This document shows positions 24,606 to 32,923 of a DNA stretch of 60,919 bases, piece by piece (position 1 is the first letter of the stretch; every line of letters starts with the position of its first letter). The stretch is from Candidatus Nitrospira nitrificans (lineage in GTDB: Bacteria > Nitrospirota > Nitrospiria > Nitrospirales > Nitrospiraceae). The position numbers were made by a program, and so were the translations under genes. The notes under the pieces are model-generated. The model saw only the letters and a list, made by a program, of their open reading frames with translations. It searched no databases and was not told where the DNA came from. The stretch is from NCBI RefSeq assembly GCF_001458775.1, contig NZ_CZPZ01000032.1, forward strand, positions 169,510 to 230,428, written 5' to 3'.

Positions 24606-25478
24606 ATGAAGCGACAGGCTGCGAATGGAACCGTACAAGCTGCAACCGTGCGCGAGGAATTGCTGCGCCACGTCGAGACGGCGGTCAAGGCGCTCCGCGC
24701 GCGTGATCCTTCAGACGAGCAGATCCATCGCGCGCGCAAAGAACTCAAGCGGGCCCGCGCGAATCTGCGTCTACTGCGGGACGCAGTCGGCAACGCGGCG
24801 TACATCCGTGAGAACGCCGCATTGCGCGACGCCGCGCGGCCGCTGAGCGGAGTGCGCGACGCTGCGGTTCTTCGCGAGACGGCAGATACGATGACCAGCG
24901 GGGTGGGGCGCGGCGCCCGTCGAAAATTGCTCCTGAAAGTGCGCCGAGCGCTGGAACAGGCCCGGCGTGAGGCTCGCGCGGAATTGCGCGTGATGCATGC
25001 CGCCAGGGAAAGTGTGGCGCGCCTCGTTGCCGCTGCCGCGCGCATGCGCAAGTGGCGGCTCGATCAGTCTGATAGGGCATCGGTGTGCAGGGGATTGCAA
25101 AGGGTCTACCGGCGAGGACGCGAAGCCCTTGCGATCGCTTGCGCCGATCCCACGACCGAAAATCTTCACGAGTGGCGCAAGCAAGTGAAATACCTGGGCC
25201 AAGCGATGGCGGTATGGAAGGTACACGAGGCGAACGGCGTGAAGAGACTTGTCGAGCGCGCGGAGAAGGTGGCCGACCTCCTTGGCACGGACCACGATCT
25301 CGCAGTCTTCGAAGGGCGATTGGAGAAGCTCGACTCACCTCATCCGATCCGACCCGCCATTACCCGCGATATCGGCCGCCGACGGCGCGATCTGCAAGAC
25401 AACGCGCTGAAGAAGGGCCGCCGGCTTTTCAAGGTAACACCTCGCTCGTTCGTCCGTGGAATCGCACCACGGGGCTGA
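24606..25478 (+). CDS. CHAD domain protein (polyphosphate-binding)
   Basis: 290 residues of helical CHAD domain with the conserved basic-His pattern: IHRARKELKRARANLRLLRD, a repeat-like second half HEWRKQVKYLGQAMAV, and LADLLGTDHDLAVF-like segment (VADLLGTDHDLAVFEG). CHAD domains bind inorganic polyphosphate through these His/Arg/Lys residues. It follows the pyrophosphatase by four bases, so the pair is an operon. Rich in Arg and Ala with high GC, unlike the flanking genes. Confidence 0.88.
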   Translation: MKRQAANGTVQAATVREELLRHVETAVKALRARDPSDEQIHRARKELKRARANLRLLRDAVGNAAYIRENAALRDAARPLSGVRDAAVLRETADTMTSGVGRGARRKLLLKVRRALEQARREARAELRVMHAARESVARLVAAAARMRKWRLDQSDRASVCRGLQRVYRRGREALAIACADPTTENLHEWRKQVKYLGQAMAVWKVHEANGVKRLVERAEKVADLLGTDHDLAVFEGRLEKLDSPHPIRPAITRDIGRRRRDLQDNALKKGRRLFKVTPRSFVRGIAPRG

Positions 25479-25548
25479 TGCCCATGATATGGCGCTTGTT
25501 CATGCGGCTGGCGTTGCCAGTGGGAGCGGCAATGATCAGGAATCGCAT
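25429..25548 (-). pseudogene. 39-codon frame coupled to the VOC gene, possibly a truncated gene
   Basis: The ATG at 25548 lies three bases after the VOC stop, with GGAGG seven bases upstream, so translation should start here. The peptide opens MRFLIIAAPTGNASR, vaguely like YCII proteins, and then runs antisense into the end of the CHAD gene before stopping. It may be the stump of a gene cut by the arrival of the pyrophosphatase-CHAD block. Confidence 0.35.
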
Positions 25549-25551
25549 GTG

Positions 25552-26055
25552 TCAACCTCCTTCTTGCCCTTCATAGGCTTGCCGCACACGTTGTAGATCT
25601 GGCTTGCTCATTTGAAGGATCGCGGCCATGGCGCGCTCCACCTTCGCGGTGTCCTTGTCTCTCAACATCTCATCCCAAGCGGGCACCACGATTTGCCAGG
25701 ACAGGCCATATTTGTCCTTCAGCCAGCCGCAGGGCCCTTCCTCGCCGCCGTCGGAGAGCTTACTCCACATCTCATCGATTTCCGTTTGCGAATTGCACTT
25801 CACCATGAACGAGACGGCTTCGGTGAATTTGAAGATGGGACCGCCGTTCAAGGCCACGAATTCCTGGTTTTGGATCTCGAACGTGACGGTCATTACCGAT
25901 CCTTTCGGTCGTCCGGAGACCTGGGCGCCGGCTTCTCCATAGCGTGTGATGACTCCCATTTTCGAATTCTGGAAAACCGACACGTAGAACTTCGCGGCTT
26001 CCTCGGCCTTGTCATCGAACCAAAGGCAAGGGGTAATTCGTTGTATGGTCGGCAT
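25552..26055 (-). CDS. VOC family protein (PhnB/3-dmu-9-3-mt type)
   Basis: 167 residues from the ATG at 26055 (MPTIQRITPCLWFDDKAEEAAKFYVSVF). The motifs VTFEIQNQEFVALNGGPIFKF, SFMVKCNSQTEIDEMWSKL and GWLKDKYGLSWQIVPA-like ending (SWQIVVPAWDEML) are typical of the group formerly annotated 3-demethylubiquinone-9 methyltransferase. That enzyme activity is not implied. Related in type to the VOC gene at 50115. The substrate is unknown. Confidence 0.87.
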   Translation of the reverse strand: MPTIQRITPCLWFDDKAEEAAKFYVSVFQNSKMGVITRYGEAGAQVSGRPKGSVMTVTFEIQNQEFVALNGGPIFKFTEAVSFMVKCNSQTEIDEMWSKLSDGGEEGPCGWLKDKYGLSWQIVVPAWDEMLRDKDTAKVERAMAAILQMSKPDLQRVRQAYEGQEGG

Positions 26056-26104
26056 CGTGCCTCTCTTTCCTCTTCTCACATGGATATGTTGAATGAGGAC
26101 GCGA

Positions 26105-26472
26105 TCATTCTTTCCTGGTATAGATGATCTCCATGCCCTTCATTTCCTTCTCGCCCTTGTGAGCCCCGTACATCTCGAAGATCTGGGTATTGCTGTCGAC
26201 GAGTTTCCGGATCCCCCGATGGGTCATATGTACTCCGCCTGGTTCGCCATGGCCTCCCTTGAGCGTGATGGTCTTGCCGTCGGGGCCGGACGTCCCTTCC
26301 ATGAAGAACATTCCCGTGCCCATCGAATCGATCCAGGTCGACACATATTTCTTGCGTAAATTGTCATGGCTGGTCGTCCCCGATGCCCGAATAAGGCCGG
26401 CCCATCATGTTGCCGGTGAATTCCTGTTGGAGAAACCGTCCGCGTGGTAATGGTAAGAGACATGACACGCAT
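26105..26472 (-). pseudogene. Decayed third copy of the DUF1579 gene
   Basis: The C-terminal 79 codons (WIDSMGTGMFFMEGTSGPDGKT ... EMYGAHKGEKEMKGMEIIYTRKE) clearly match the copies at 18502 and 30058. Upstream, GRFLQQEFTGNMMGRPYSGIG is in another frame and ends at a stop near the joint, and the whole N-terminal half with the signal peptide is missing. The gene has therefore lost its 5' part and gained a frameshift. Confidence 0.8.
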
Positions 26473-26522
26473 GGTGACCTCCTTCTTTGAATGATGCGTA
26501 CATTCAGATGAGGGTCGAACTG

Positions 26523-26987
26523 TCAGCCGCAGGCTTTTCGTGCTTCCTTTTGTAATTCGTCCGGATTCACGTCACGAACATGTGTGGCGACCGACCACTG
26601 ATGCCCAAAGGGATCTTCGAGTACGCCGTAACGATCCCCCCAGAACATGTCGGCGACCGGCATCATGATTGTCGCGCCGGCTGCCACGGCTTGGTTGAAG
26701 ACAGATTCCACATCCTGGACATAGAGATGGATGGTGACGGGTGAACCTTTGAGCGACTTCGGCCCGAGCGAGTTGTGATCGGGAAATTCATCGACGAGCA
26801 TGACGGGAGAGTCGCCGATTCGGATCAAGGCATGGAGGAGCTTTCCTTCCGGCCCTGGTACCTTGCCCAACTCCACGGCATTGAAGGCCTTCTTGTAAAA
26901 TTCAATGGCCTTGGCTGCCCCGGCGCACACCAAGTGCGGGGTCACGGTATGCATCCCGTCCGGAATCGGCTTGACCGGTTTATTCAT
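26523..26987 (-). CDS. VOC (PhnB-like) family protein
   Basis: 154 residues: IPDGMHTVTPHLVCAGAAKAIEFYKKAF, LLHALIRIGDSPVMLVDEFP, VTIHLYVQDVESVFNQAVAAGATI, and EDPFGHQWSVATHVRDV. It is closely similar to the VOC proteins at 19159 and 44514. An AAAGGAGA ribosome-binding site precedes the ATG. Candidate ligand-binding residues are the paired His/Glu of the two modules; the substrate is unknown. Confidence 0.88.
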   Translation of the reverse strand: MNKPVKPIPDGMHTVTPHLVCAGAAKAIEFYKKAFNAVELGKVPGPEGKLLHALIRIGDSPVMLVDEFPDHNSLGPKSLKGSPVTIHLYVQDVESVFNQAVAAGATIMMPVADMFWGDRYGVLEDPFGHQWSVATHVRDVNPDELQKEARKACG

Positions 26988-27195
26988 TGCGTTCTCCTTT
27001 CAATTGCTATGGTTGGAAGGTTTTCGGAATACACGTCGTAGGCGGTTTCTTTCTCCTTCGAGGTGTACCGTGACATATGAATAGTCGTCCCGATTGGTTC
27101 AGATCGACCGCCGAATCTATCCATGCACTCGTCGGAGGAGATCGCGGGACGACGCGACGATTTCGTTTAGATTTGTTTCGAGCGCCCAGTGGCCT

Positions 27196-27621
27196 CTACG
27201 TCGCGCGAGCATTCATCTCCCACAAAGCGAACTCGTTGCCTTCCGTATCCTGGCAGATCGCGAAATAGCCCATCTGTGGTATCGCCGTCTTGGGCTTGCA
27301 GATTGTGCCGCCGAGCTTCTCAACCTTTGCTGCGGATTTCTCCACCGACGACACGGCCACGTAGTTGGTGATGGAATGCTCAGGATGCTTGCGCGCCATC
27401 AACCCGCCGTCACGCATTCTGTCACCGCTGCCTGTGTCGATATGCCAGTAGTCCTCCGCTCCGGGGAACTTCTGAATTTTCCAGCCGAACAACGAACCAT
27501 AAAATTTCTTGGCACGCTGGGGATCGTCCGCAGGGATCTCAAACCAGCAAATGGTCGGGGTGGTGTGCCTGCTTTTTGTGGGTTTCCGTTTTGTTGCCGA
27601 TTTGGATTTGGATTGGGCACT
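27196..27621 (-). CDS. VOC family protein with basic N-terminal tail
   Basis: 141 residues from the ATG after AAAGGAGGAACGA. A Lys/Ser-rich tail of about 20 residues is followed by a VOC domain of the type TICWFEIPADDPQRAKKFYGSLFGWKIQ, then NYVAVSSVEKSAAKVEKLGGTI and YFAICQDTEGNEFALWE. The same pattern occurs in proteins annotated as glyoxalase or lactoylglutathione-lyase-like. The substrate is unknown. Confidence 0.88.
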   Translation of the reverse strand, partial: SAQSKSKSATKRKPTKSRHTTPTICWFEIPADDPQRAKKFYGSLFGWKIQKFPGAEDYWHIDTGSGDRMRDGGLMARKHPEHSITNYVAVSSVEKSAAKVEKLGGTICKPKTAIPQMGYFAICQDTEGNEFALWEMNARAT

Positions 27622-27689
27622 CATTCGTTCCTCCTTTGCCGAGTTGATCATTGGTCCGCTCGTTTGTCAGATGGCATGGCATTCATCCG

Positions 27690-28292
27690 TCATGGTTTGC
27701 TCGCTAGAGCGCAAAATCCCGGATCTGATTCCACGATGCATATGTTCACGAAGCCTGCCGCCGCAAGCTTTTCAGGCACCCCGTTCTTCGATTGTCCTGA
27801 GTAGGGGGTAAACCCAAGGACGATCTTGCAATTCGCCTTTAAAACGCGATGTATTTCTCGAAGTCCGGCCACTGCGTCCGGCCAGGCCTGCATGGAGTTA
27901 ATTGCCAGAGCCTTATCGAAGGTGTTGTCATCAAACGGCAAGCGATCTACAGATCCGATCCGCAGGTCGACATGACCACTCTTAATCGCTTTTCCATTCC
28001 GAGCCGTGGCTGCTTCGACCATTTCTTTAGATGGATCAACACCCGCAACATACCCCGCCGGTGTGGATCGGTTCAGAAGCTCGATGCCCACTCCGGGACC
28101 GAACCCAACCTCCAGTATCTTATCGTTCGGCAGGACCTCCAACAGATCGATAACCCAAGCGGCGCACTTCTGATTGGTACGCGCCATGATCACACCGCCT
28201 AGCCTGCCGAGTACGCCATGAGGATGACCGAACATCCGCATCAAGATTTGTCTCACCTGCCGACTCCCTGGCACCCGCCATGAGGCACCCAT
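27690..28292 (-). CDS. Class I SAM-dependent methyltransferase
   Basis: 200 residues. Motif I is KILEVGFGPGVGIELL; downstream are VAGVDPSKEMVEAA, SVDRLPFDDNTFDKALAINSMQAW and a HRVLKANCKIVLGFTPYSG segment. This is the UbiE/COQ5-like small-molecule group. I chose the ATG at 28292 over a TTG at 28307. A leading FGHPHGVLGRLGGVIMAR segment is common to this subgroup. The substrate is unknown. Confidence 0.85.
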   Translation of the reverse strand: MGASWRVPGSRQVRQILMRMFGHPHGVLGRLGGVIMARTNQKCAAWVIDLLEVLPNDKILEVGFGPGVGIELLNRSTPAGYVAGVDPSKEMVEAATARNGKAIKSGHVDLRIGSVDRLPFDDNTFDKALAINSMQAWPDAVAGLREIHRVLKANCKIVLGFTPYSGQSKNGVPEKLAAAGFVNICIVESDPGFCALASKP

Positions 28293-28357
28293 GCTCCGTC
28301 GCTGCAATAAGTCCAGGCAACCAGTGCAATGCGACGAATTATCATGATTGATGTGGC

Positions 28358-28654
28358 TTAGCCTCCCGCCATGGCTCCCACGATTAAGAATGGCTCGCTT
28401 CCCGTTACGACGGCGTCGGGTAGCGGCACATCCGGCGATTCATGGGACAGATCCTGCTCGCAGGCAAAGAACCGGACGAAGGGACGCCGTTTGAGCGTGG
28501 CGTGATCGCGGACCGTCCCGCGCAACATTGGATAGCGGGCTTCAAGCGCGTCGAGGACCGCACGTTGCGTCACCGGACTTGAGACTTCAAGCGTCACTTC
28601 ACCGCTGACACGCGCCAGAGTTCGTAGATGTTGCGGCAACACTACTCTGATCAT
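28358..28654 (-). CDS. MoaD/ThiS-family ubiquitin-like protein
   Basis: 98 residues of beta-grasp fold: [31 protein letters not shown], and a C-terminal tail [10 protein letters not shown] ending in Gly-Gly, which in the family is adenylated and thiocarboxylated as a sulphur donor. It is next to the BNR-repeat gene on the same strand and has no molybdopterin or thiamine biosynthesis genes near it, so its job is unclear. Ends in AMAGG rather than the usual VSGG or AGG. Confidence 0.8.
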   Translation of the reverse strand: MIRVVLPQHLRTLARVSGEVTLEVSSPVTQRAVLDALEARYPMLRGTVRDHATLKRRPFVRFFACEQDLSHESPDVPLPDAVVTGSEPFLIVGAMAGG

Positions 28655-28677
28655 TTCGCATCTCGTCGTTCGTATTT

Positions 28678-28719
28678 CGTATCTCGTTGGATTGAACGCT
28701 TCACGCTTAACGAGATACG
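28678..28719. repeat. Intergenic inverted repeat made of cgtatctcg/cgcttcacg words
   Basis: CGTATCTCGTT and AACGAGATACG are perfect 11-base arms around a 20-base loop that contains CGCTTCACGCTT. Flanking bases repeat the same words (TTCGTATTTCG, CGCTTCACG). Similar wording occurs at 29925-29990 and between nxrA and nxrB. It could act as a transcript-end or processing hairpin between the BNR and MoaD genes. Confidence 0.6.
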
Positions 28720-28731
28720 CTTCACGTTTCT

Positions 28732-29913
28732 TTAGAGTGTCTGCACTTCAACCGAGAGCACCGCCGGCAGATCCCGTACGATCGGCTCCCAACTGTCTCC
28801 ACCGTCGGCTGATCCATAAACCTGGCCACCGGTCGTTCCGAAATAGATGCCGCAGGGATCGAGCTGATCGATCGCCATCGCATCCCGCAGAATGTTGACG
28901 TAGCAATGTTCTTGCGGCAGGCCCTTCGTCAGCGGCTCCCACTCGTTGCCTCCGGTGCGACTGCGGTACACACGTAATTTCCCCTCAGGCGGGTAATGTT
29001 CGGAGTCGCTCTTGATCGGCACGACATAGATCGTGTTCGGTTCGTGGGCGTGGACGGCGATGGGAAATCCGAAATCGCTCGGCAAGTTTCCGCTGATCTC
29101 GTGCCAAGACTCGCCGGCATCGTCGCTCCGCAACACATCCCAGTGCTTCTGCATGAACAGAACGTTCGGGCGCGACGGATGCATCGTGATGCAGTGGACA
29201 CAATGCCCGACTTCGGCATCCGGGTCGGGGAGCTCGTATTGAGACTTCAGACCTTTGTTTACAGGGTGCCATGTCCGGCCTGCGTCATCGCTGCGGAACG
29301 CGCCGGCGGCTGAGATGGCCGCGTACATCCGATCCGGACGGCTATCGTCCAACAAAATCGTGTGCAGGCACATCCCGCCCGCCCCCGGTTGCCAGAGTCG
29401 GCCCTTCGCGTTTCTCAGCCCCGCCAGTTCCTTCCACGTCTTTCCTCCGTCCGTGGATTTGAAGATCGACGCGTCTTCGACGCCCGCGTAGACCGTGTTC
29501 GGATCGTTCAGCGACGGTTCGAGGTGCCACACTCGCTTGAACTCCCAGGGACGCTGCGAGCCGTCATAATGCTGGTGTGTCGTGAGCGGTTTTCCCGTCT
29601 CCGCGGAAGTGTCGTACACAAACATATTACTCTCACCCTTCGGCGTGCCGTCGGGCCCCATGAGATCTTCAGGTTTGTTTCCTGGGGCATTCCAGGTTTG
29701 CCCGCCGTCATCCGAGCGTTGAATGACTTGCCCGAACCAGCTGCTGGTTTGCGAGGCATACAGCCGGTTCGGATCCGCCGGTGAGCCTTTGATATGGTAC
29801 AGCTCCCATCCTCCGAAGTGCGGCCCTTGCACGTCCCACCGCTTGCGAGCTCCGTCGGACGTGAGAATGAACGCACCCTTGCGGGTGCCGACCAGTACTC
29901 GAACGCTACTCAT
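28732..29913 (-). CDS. BNR/sialidase-like beta-propeller protein
   Basis: 393 residues with repeated Asp-box motifs (S-x-D-x-G-x-x-W): [44 protein letters not shown] and [11 protein letters not shown], spaced as in a beta-propeller. It opens [18 protein letters not shown]. There is no signal peptide. Catalytic residues of a true sialidase were not identified, so I call only the fold. It is upstream of the MoaD-like gene on the same strand. Confidence 0.85.
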   Translation of the reverse strand: MSSVRVLVGTRKGAFILTSDGARKRWDVQGPHFGGWELYHIKGSPADPNRLYASQTSSWFGQVIQRSDDGGQTWNAPGNKPEDLMGPDGTPKGESNMFVYDTSAETGKPLTTHQHYDGSQRPWEFKRVWHLEPSLNDPNTVYAGVEDASIFKSTDGGKTWKELAGLRNAKGRLWQPGAGGMCLHTILLDDSRPDRMYAAISAAGAFRSDDAGRTWHPVNKGLKSQYELPDPDAEVGHCVHCITMHPSRPNVLFMQKHWDVLRSDDAGESWHEISGNLPSDFGFPIAVHAHEPNTIYVVPIKSDSEHYPPEGKLRVYRSRTGGNEWEPLTKGLPQEHCYVNILRDAMAIDQLDPCGIYFGTTGGQVYGSADGGDSWEPIVRDLPAVLSVEVQTL

Positions 29914-30057
29914 AGTATGCCTCCCCGTTGTGCGTTCCTCGTCGCTCGTATCTCGAACGCATCAAGAATATGCGTCACGAATGAGCTTCGCGAGAAACGC
30001 TTCTGCAGCTAGTCGTCCGACCGCAAGAAAATCGACAGGGCGCCTCAACTTCCCCGA

Positions 30058-30657
30058 TTACTGTTTTCTGGTATAGATGATCTCCAGGAACTTCATTTCT
30101 TTTTCCTTTCCGTGGGCGCCGTACATCTCGAACGTGGGGTTGTCGGTATCGGCGATCTTCCAGACAGCGCGGTGTGTCATCTTCCCGCCCCCCGGTTCCG
30201 GATGCGAGCCTCGCAGCGTAATGGTCTTGCCGTCCGGGCTTGCCGTGCCTTCCATAAAGAAGATGCCGGTGCTCATGGTATCGATCCAGGCGGTCACGTA
30301 TTTCTTGGTCAAATTATCGTAGCCATCGATCCCGATGCCGGAGAATGGTTGCCCCATCATCTGAGCGTTGTATTCCTGATAGAGAAATCGTCCGTCGAGC
30401 AGCATCTTCATCTCCGCCGTGCCGGTGGATTCCGTCGGTGGCTTGCCCGGCTCCATCCATTCCTTGGTCTGTGTCGTCCAGCTGCCGGCCAATGATGCGA
30501 AATGTTTATGCGGCTCGCCGGGTTGAGCCAGTTTCTTCCAGACTTCCATCATCTGCTGCGGGTCCATGGCCTTTTCATGCTTTTTCTCTTTTGCGAAAAC
30601 CGGCACGACAGTCAGCATGATGCACAATGTGGTTACCGCCAATCGTTTCACCTGCAT
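30058..30657 (-). CDS. Exported DUF1579 protein, copy B
   Basis: 199 residues with a signal peptide (MQVKRLAVTTLCIMLTVVPVFA) and a DUF1579 domain. By eye it is about five-sixths identical to copy A at 18502-19101; most changes are in the signal peptide and near the C-terminus (KIADTDNPTF). The same length and similar nucleotide sequence point to recent duplication. Function unknown. GGAGGCC precedes the ATG. Confidence 0.85.
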   Translation of the reverse strand: MQVKRLAVTTLCIMLTVVPVFAKEKKHEKAMDPQQMMEVWKKLAQPGEPHKHFASLAGSWTTQTKEWMEPGKPPTESTGTAEMKMLLDGRFLYQEYNAQMMGQPFSGIGIDGYDNLTKKYVTAWIDTMSTGIFFMEGTASPDGKTITLRGSHPEPGGGKMTHRAVWKIADTDNPTFEMYGAHGKEKEMKFLEIIYTRKQ

Positions 30658-30765
30658 GGTGGCCTCCTTCTGGTTTGGTTAGGTGATGGGCTAGGCTGCA
30701 TTCGATACGACCGATAGCCGGTTGCATCGGCCGGTTCCTCAGCATGATGCTCGTTCGTGAAGCGG

Positions 30766-31125
30766 CTAGGCCTCGACGAGGATTTTGAATCCACCGTAGG
30801 CCATACGTTTATAATCAAAGGGCATATCCTGTGGATCGCACATCTCATGGATACGCGGGTCTTTCATCACTTTGGCGTTGACGCGGTCGCGGTGGGCACG
30901 CGACGTGAACAGGATGTACGCGAAGATCACTGTCTCGCCGGCTTTGGCCTTGGCGTGTTTTGTAAACGGTACGCCCATCTTCGTTGTGAGATCGTCGCCG
31001 ACGCACTCTTTGTAGTCGAGGGCGCCGTGCTCGCGCCAGATCTTCGCCGCTTGCTGCGCGAGACGTCGATACGCTTTCAGGTTTTTCCTTGGAACGGGCA
31101 GGACGTATCCATCGACATATCCCAT
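30766..31125 (-). CDS. DUF1428 family protein
   Basis: 119 residues from the ATG at 31125 (MGYVDGYVLPVPRKNLKAYRR), which has AGAAAGGA eight bases upstream; a Met two codons earlier is also possible. The pattern IWREHGALDYKECVGDD, ETVIFAYILFTSRAHRDRVNAKVM and DMPFDYKRMAYGGF is characteristic of DUF1428, a ferredoxin-like dimeric alpha-beta barrel family of unknown function. It belongs to the same group of small genes as the VOC and YCII genes. Confidence 0.9.
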   Translation of the reverse strand: MGYVDGYVLPVPRKNLKAYRRLAQQAAKIWREHGALDYKECVGDDLTTKMGVPFTKHAKAKAGETVIFAYILFTSRAHRDRVNAKVMKDPRIHEMCDPQDMPFDYKRMAYGGFKILVEA

Positions 31126-31155
31126 GAGCATCGTCCTTTCTTCTTGTCTCACCAT

Positions 31156-31466
31156 GAGTTTGACTGTACAGCCGGCTCGTGTGGCCTCGGCCTTTGAGCG
31201 AGACCTCTCTATTTCTTCGTGGTCGCCTCCGCCCGCGATCGTTCTTCTTGGGCTCGCATATCAACCTCCTATGTCGTCTCGTTTGTCGGTTTGGCCAGTG
31301 CATCCGTTATCTGTAGTCGAACAGGGAGGCCTGAAATCGACAGCGATCTTCAAATTTCTTCCTCACCGCAAACGCTTTGTGATTTCCATACTTGGGTCAA
31401 ACGATTACGAGGGCGCCACGTCGCGCGCCGGAAGGTCGCTACGTCGGCAATGTCTTCGACGTTCCC
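31156..31466. other. Intergenic stretch, one 16-codon frame with a strong ribosome-binding site
   Basis: No full gene is visible. On the minus strand at 31209-31259 there is AGGAGGTTGAT directly before an ATG followed by only 16 codons (MRAQEERSRAEATTKK), then a stop. It may be a gene stump or a chance match. The end of the outer-membrane factor gene bounds the stretch at 31467. Confidence 0.35.
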
Positions 31467-32915
31467 TTAGCCCTTCCCGGCTTCGACGACTTGGGCCGTC
31501 GGCAGCTGTTGAGCGGAATTGTCGGGCGACCAGCCACCTCCCAGCGCTTTGTACAGTTGCACGACCGACGCCAGGAGAAACCGGCGTGTGCTGGTCCAGG
31601 CGAGTTCCGCCTCAAACAGGCTTCGTCGGGCCACGAGCACGTCCAGATAGTTCGCCAGCCCGCCCTTGTAGCGGAGTTCCGCCAGCTTCAGGGCCGACTG
31701 CAAGGCGGTCACTTGTTGCTGTTGCGCGTCGCTCTGGCGGCGGGCCGTCCGCACCGCGATGAGCGAGTCCTCGACTTCGCGAAAGGCGGTCAACACCGTC
31801 TGTTGGTACTGCGCCAAGGCTTCTTGGCTTTGGGCCTCGATCGCTTCTTGCTGGAAGCCCAGAATTTGCGCGTTGAACAGCGGCGCGGCCAGGCCGGCCC
31901 CGAACACCCCGAAGGAGGACGCCTCCGTGAAGATCAGCGATAATTCGGGATGCGCGAGCCCCGCCAACCCGGTCAAGGTGATGCGGGGGAAGCGTTCGGC
32001 CTTGGCGACCCCGATCCGGGCGGTGACGGCCGCCAACTGGCGCTCCGCGACCAGCAGATCCGGCCGCCGCTGCAGGAGCTCCGACGGCAGCCCCGCCGGC
32101 ACGTCCGGGGGAATCACTTGCTGGTCCAAGGCCCGCCCGCGCGCGACGGCAAACGGGGTGCGCCCCAGCAAAAGGCTCAGGTGGTTCTCCGCTTGCACCA
32201 TCTGCCGCTGGAGTTCCGCCGCGCGGGCCGCGGCATTCGCGCGCTCCGCCTCAAACTGATCCGCGTCCAGCTTGGAGGTCATCCCTTGCCGCAACCGCGC
32301 CTGGGCGATCCGCACCGACTCTTCCCACGACTGGAGCGTCCGCTCCGCGATGTCGAGCTGAAGATCGAATTGGAGCACCGTGAAGTAGGCTTCCGCGACC
32401 GCGCTGACCAGTTGGATCGTCACGGCGCGGCGGTTCTCTTCCTTGGACAACAGCTCGGCGCGCGCCGCTTCGTTCGTGCGCCGCACGCGCCCCCACAGAT
32501 CCACCTCCCACGACAGGTTGCCGAGCAAGTAATAATTAAACGGACTGGCAAAGCCGGGAAACAAAAACACCGCGCTGCGCCCGGCCGGCGCGTTCGCGGC
32601 CACCGACAGTTGCGGCAACCAGTCGGTGCGCGCGATCAGCGCCCGCGCCCGAAATTCCTCGACGGTCGCGACGGCCCGCCGGAGATCGTTGTTGTCCGCG
32701 AGCGCCGACCGAATGAGTTGCTGCAACTGCGCATCGTGCAGAAGCTCCCACCAGGGCAAGTTGGCCACCGAGGGGAGATCCGCCGGCCCCTCCGCCATGC
32801 GAAACCGGTCCTCCACCTCCGTCGGGGGCCGCCGGTAGTCCGGCCCCACGGCGCAGGCAACGAGCAAGCAGGATCCTATGAACAGACCGACCGCGCGTAT
32901 GATGCTCTCACTCAT
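31467..32915 (-). CDS. Outer-membrane efflux lipoprotein (OprM/NodT family)
   Basis: About 482 residues. Signal MSESIIRAVGLFIGSCLLVAC ends in a lipobox, so Cys21 is lipidated, as in OprM. The start of the mature part (AVGPDYRRPPTEVEDRF) and two repeated TolC-type helical hairpins (each beginning about LQQLIRSALADNNDLRRAVATVEEFRA and LLQRRPDLLVAERQLAAVTARIGVAKAE) are typical. It forms the trimeric outer-membrane channel for the RND pump encoded upstream. ATG at 32927 overlaps the previous stop (ATGA); the ATG at 32915 has GAGGAAAG and gives the shorter signal peptide. Confidence 0.92.
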   Translation of the reverse strand: MSESIIRAVGLFIGSCLLVACAVGPDYRRPPTEVEDRFRMAEGPADLPSVANLPWWELLHDAQLQQLIRSALADNNDLRRAVATVEEFRARALIARTDWLPQLSVAANAPAGRSAVFLFPGFASPFNYYLLGNLSWEVDLWGRVRRTNEAARAELLSKEENRRAVTIQLVSAVAEAYFTVLQFDLQLDIAERTLQSWEESVRIAQARLRQGMTSKLDADQFEAERANAAARAAELQRQMVQAENHLSLLLGRTPFAVARGRALDQQVIPPDVPAGLPSELLQRRPDLLVAERQLAAVTARIGVAKAERFPRITLTGLAGLAHPELSLIFTEASSFGVFGAGLAAPLFNAQILGFQQEAIEAQSQEALAQYQQTVLTAFREVEDSLIAVRTARRQSDAQQQQVTALQSALKLAELRYKGGLANYLDVLVARRSLFEAELAWTSTRRFLLASVVQLYKALGGGWSPDNSAQQLPTAQVVEAGKG

Positions 32916-32923
32916 TTCTTTCC

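Noticed and set aside
23900-25051. 383-residue minus-strand open frame
   Set aside because: It is opposite the pyrophosphatase and CHAD genes, which have family motifs. The frame is Arg/Ser-rich, as expected of a shadow in high-GC DNA.
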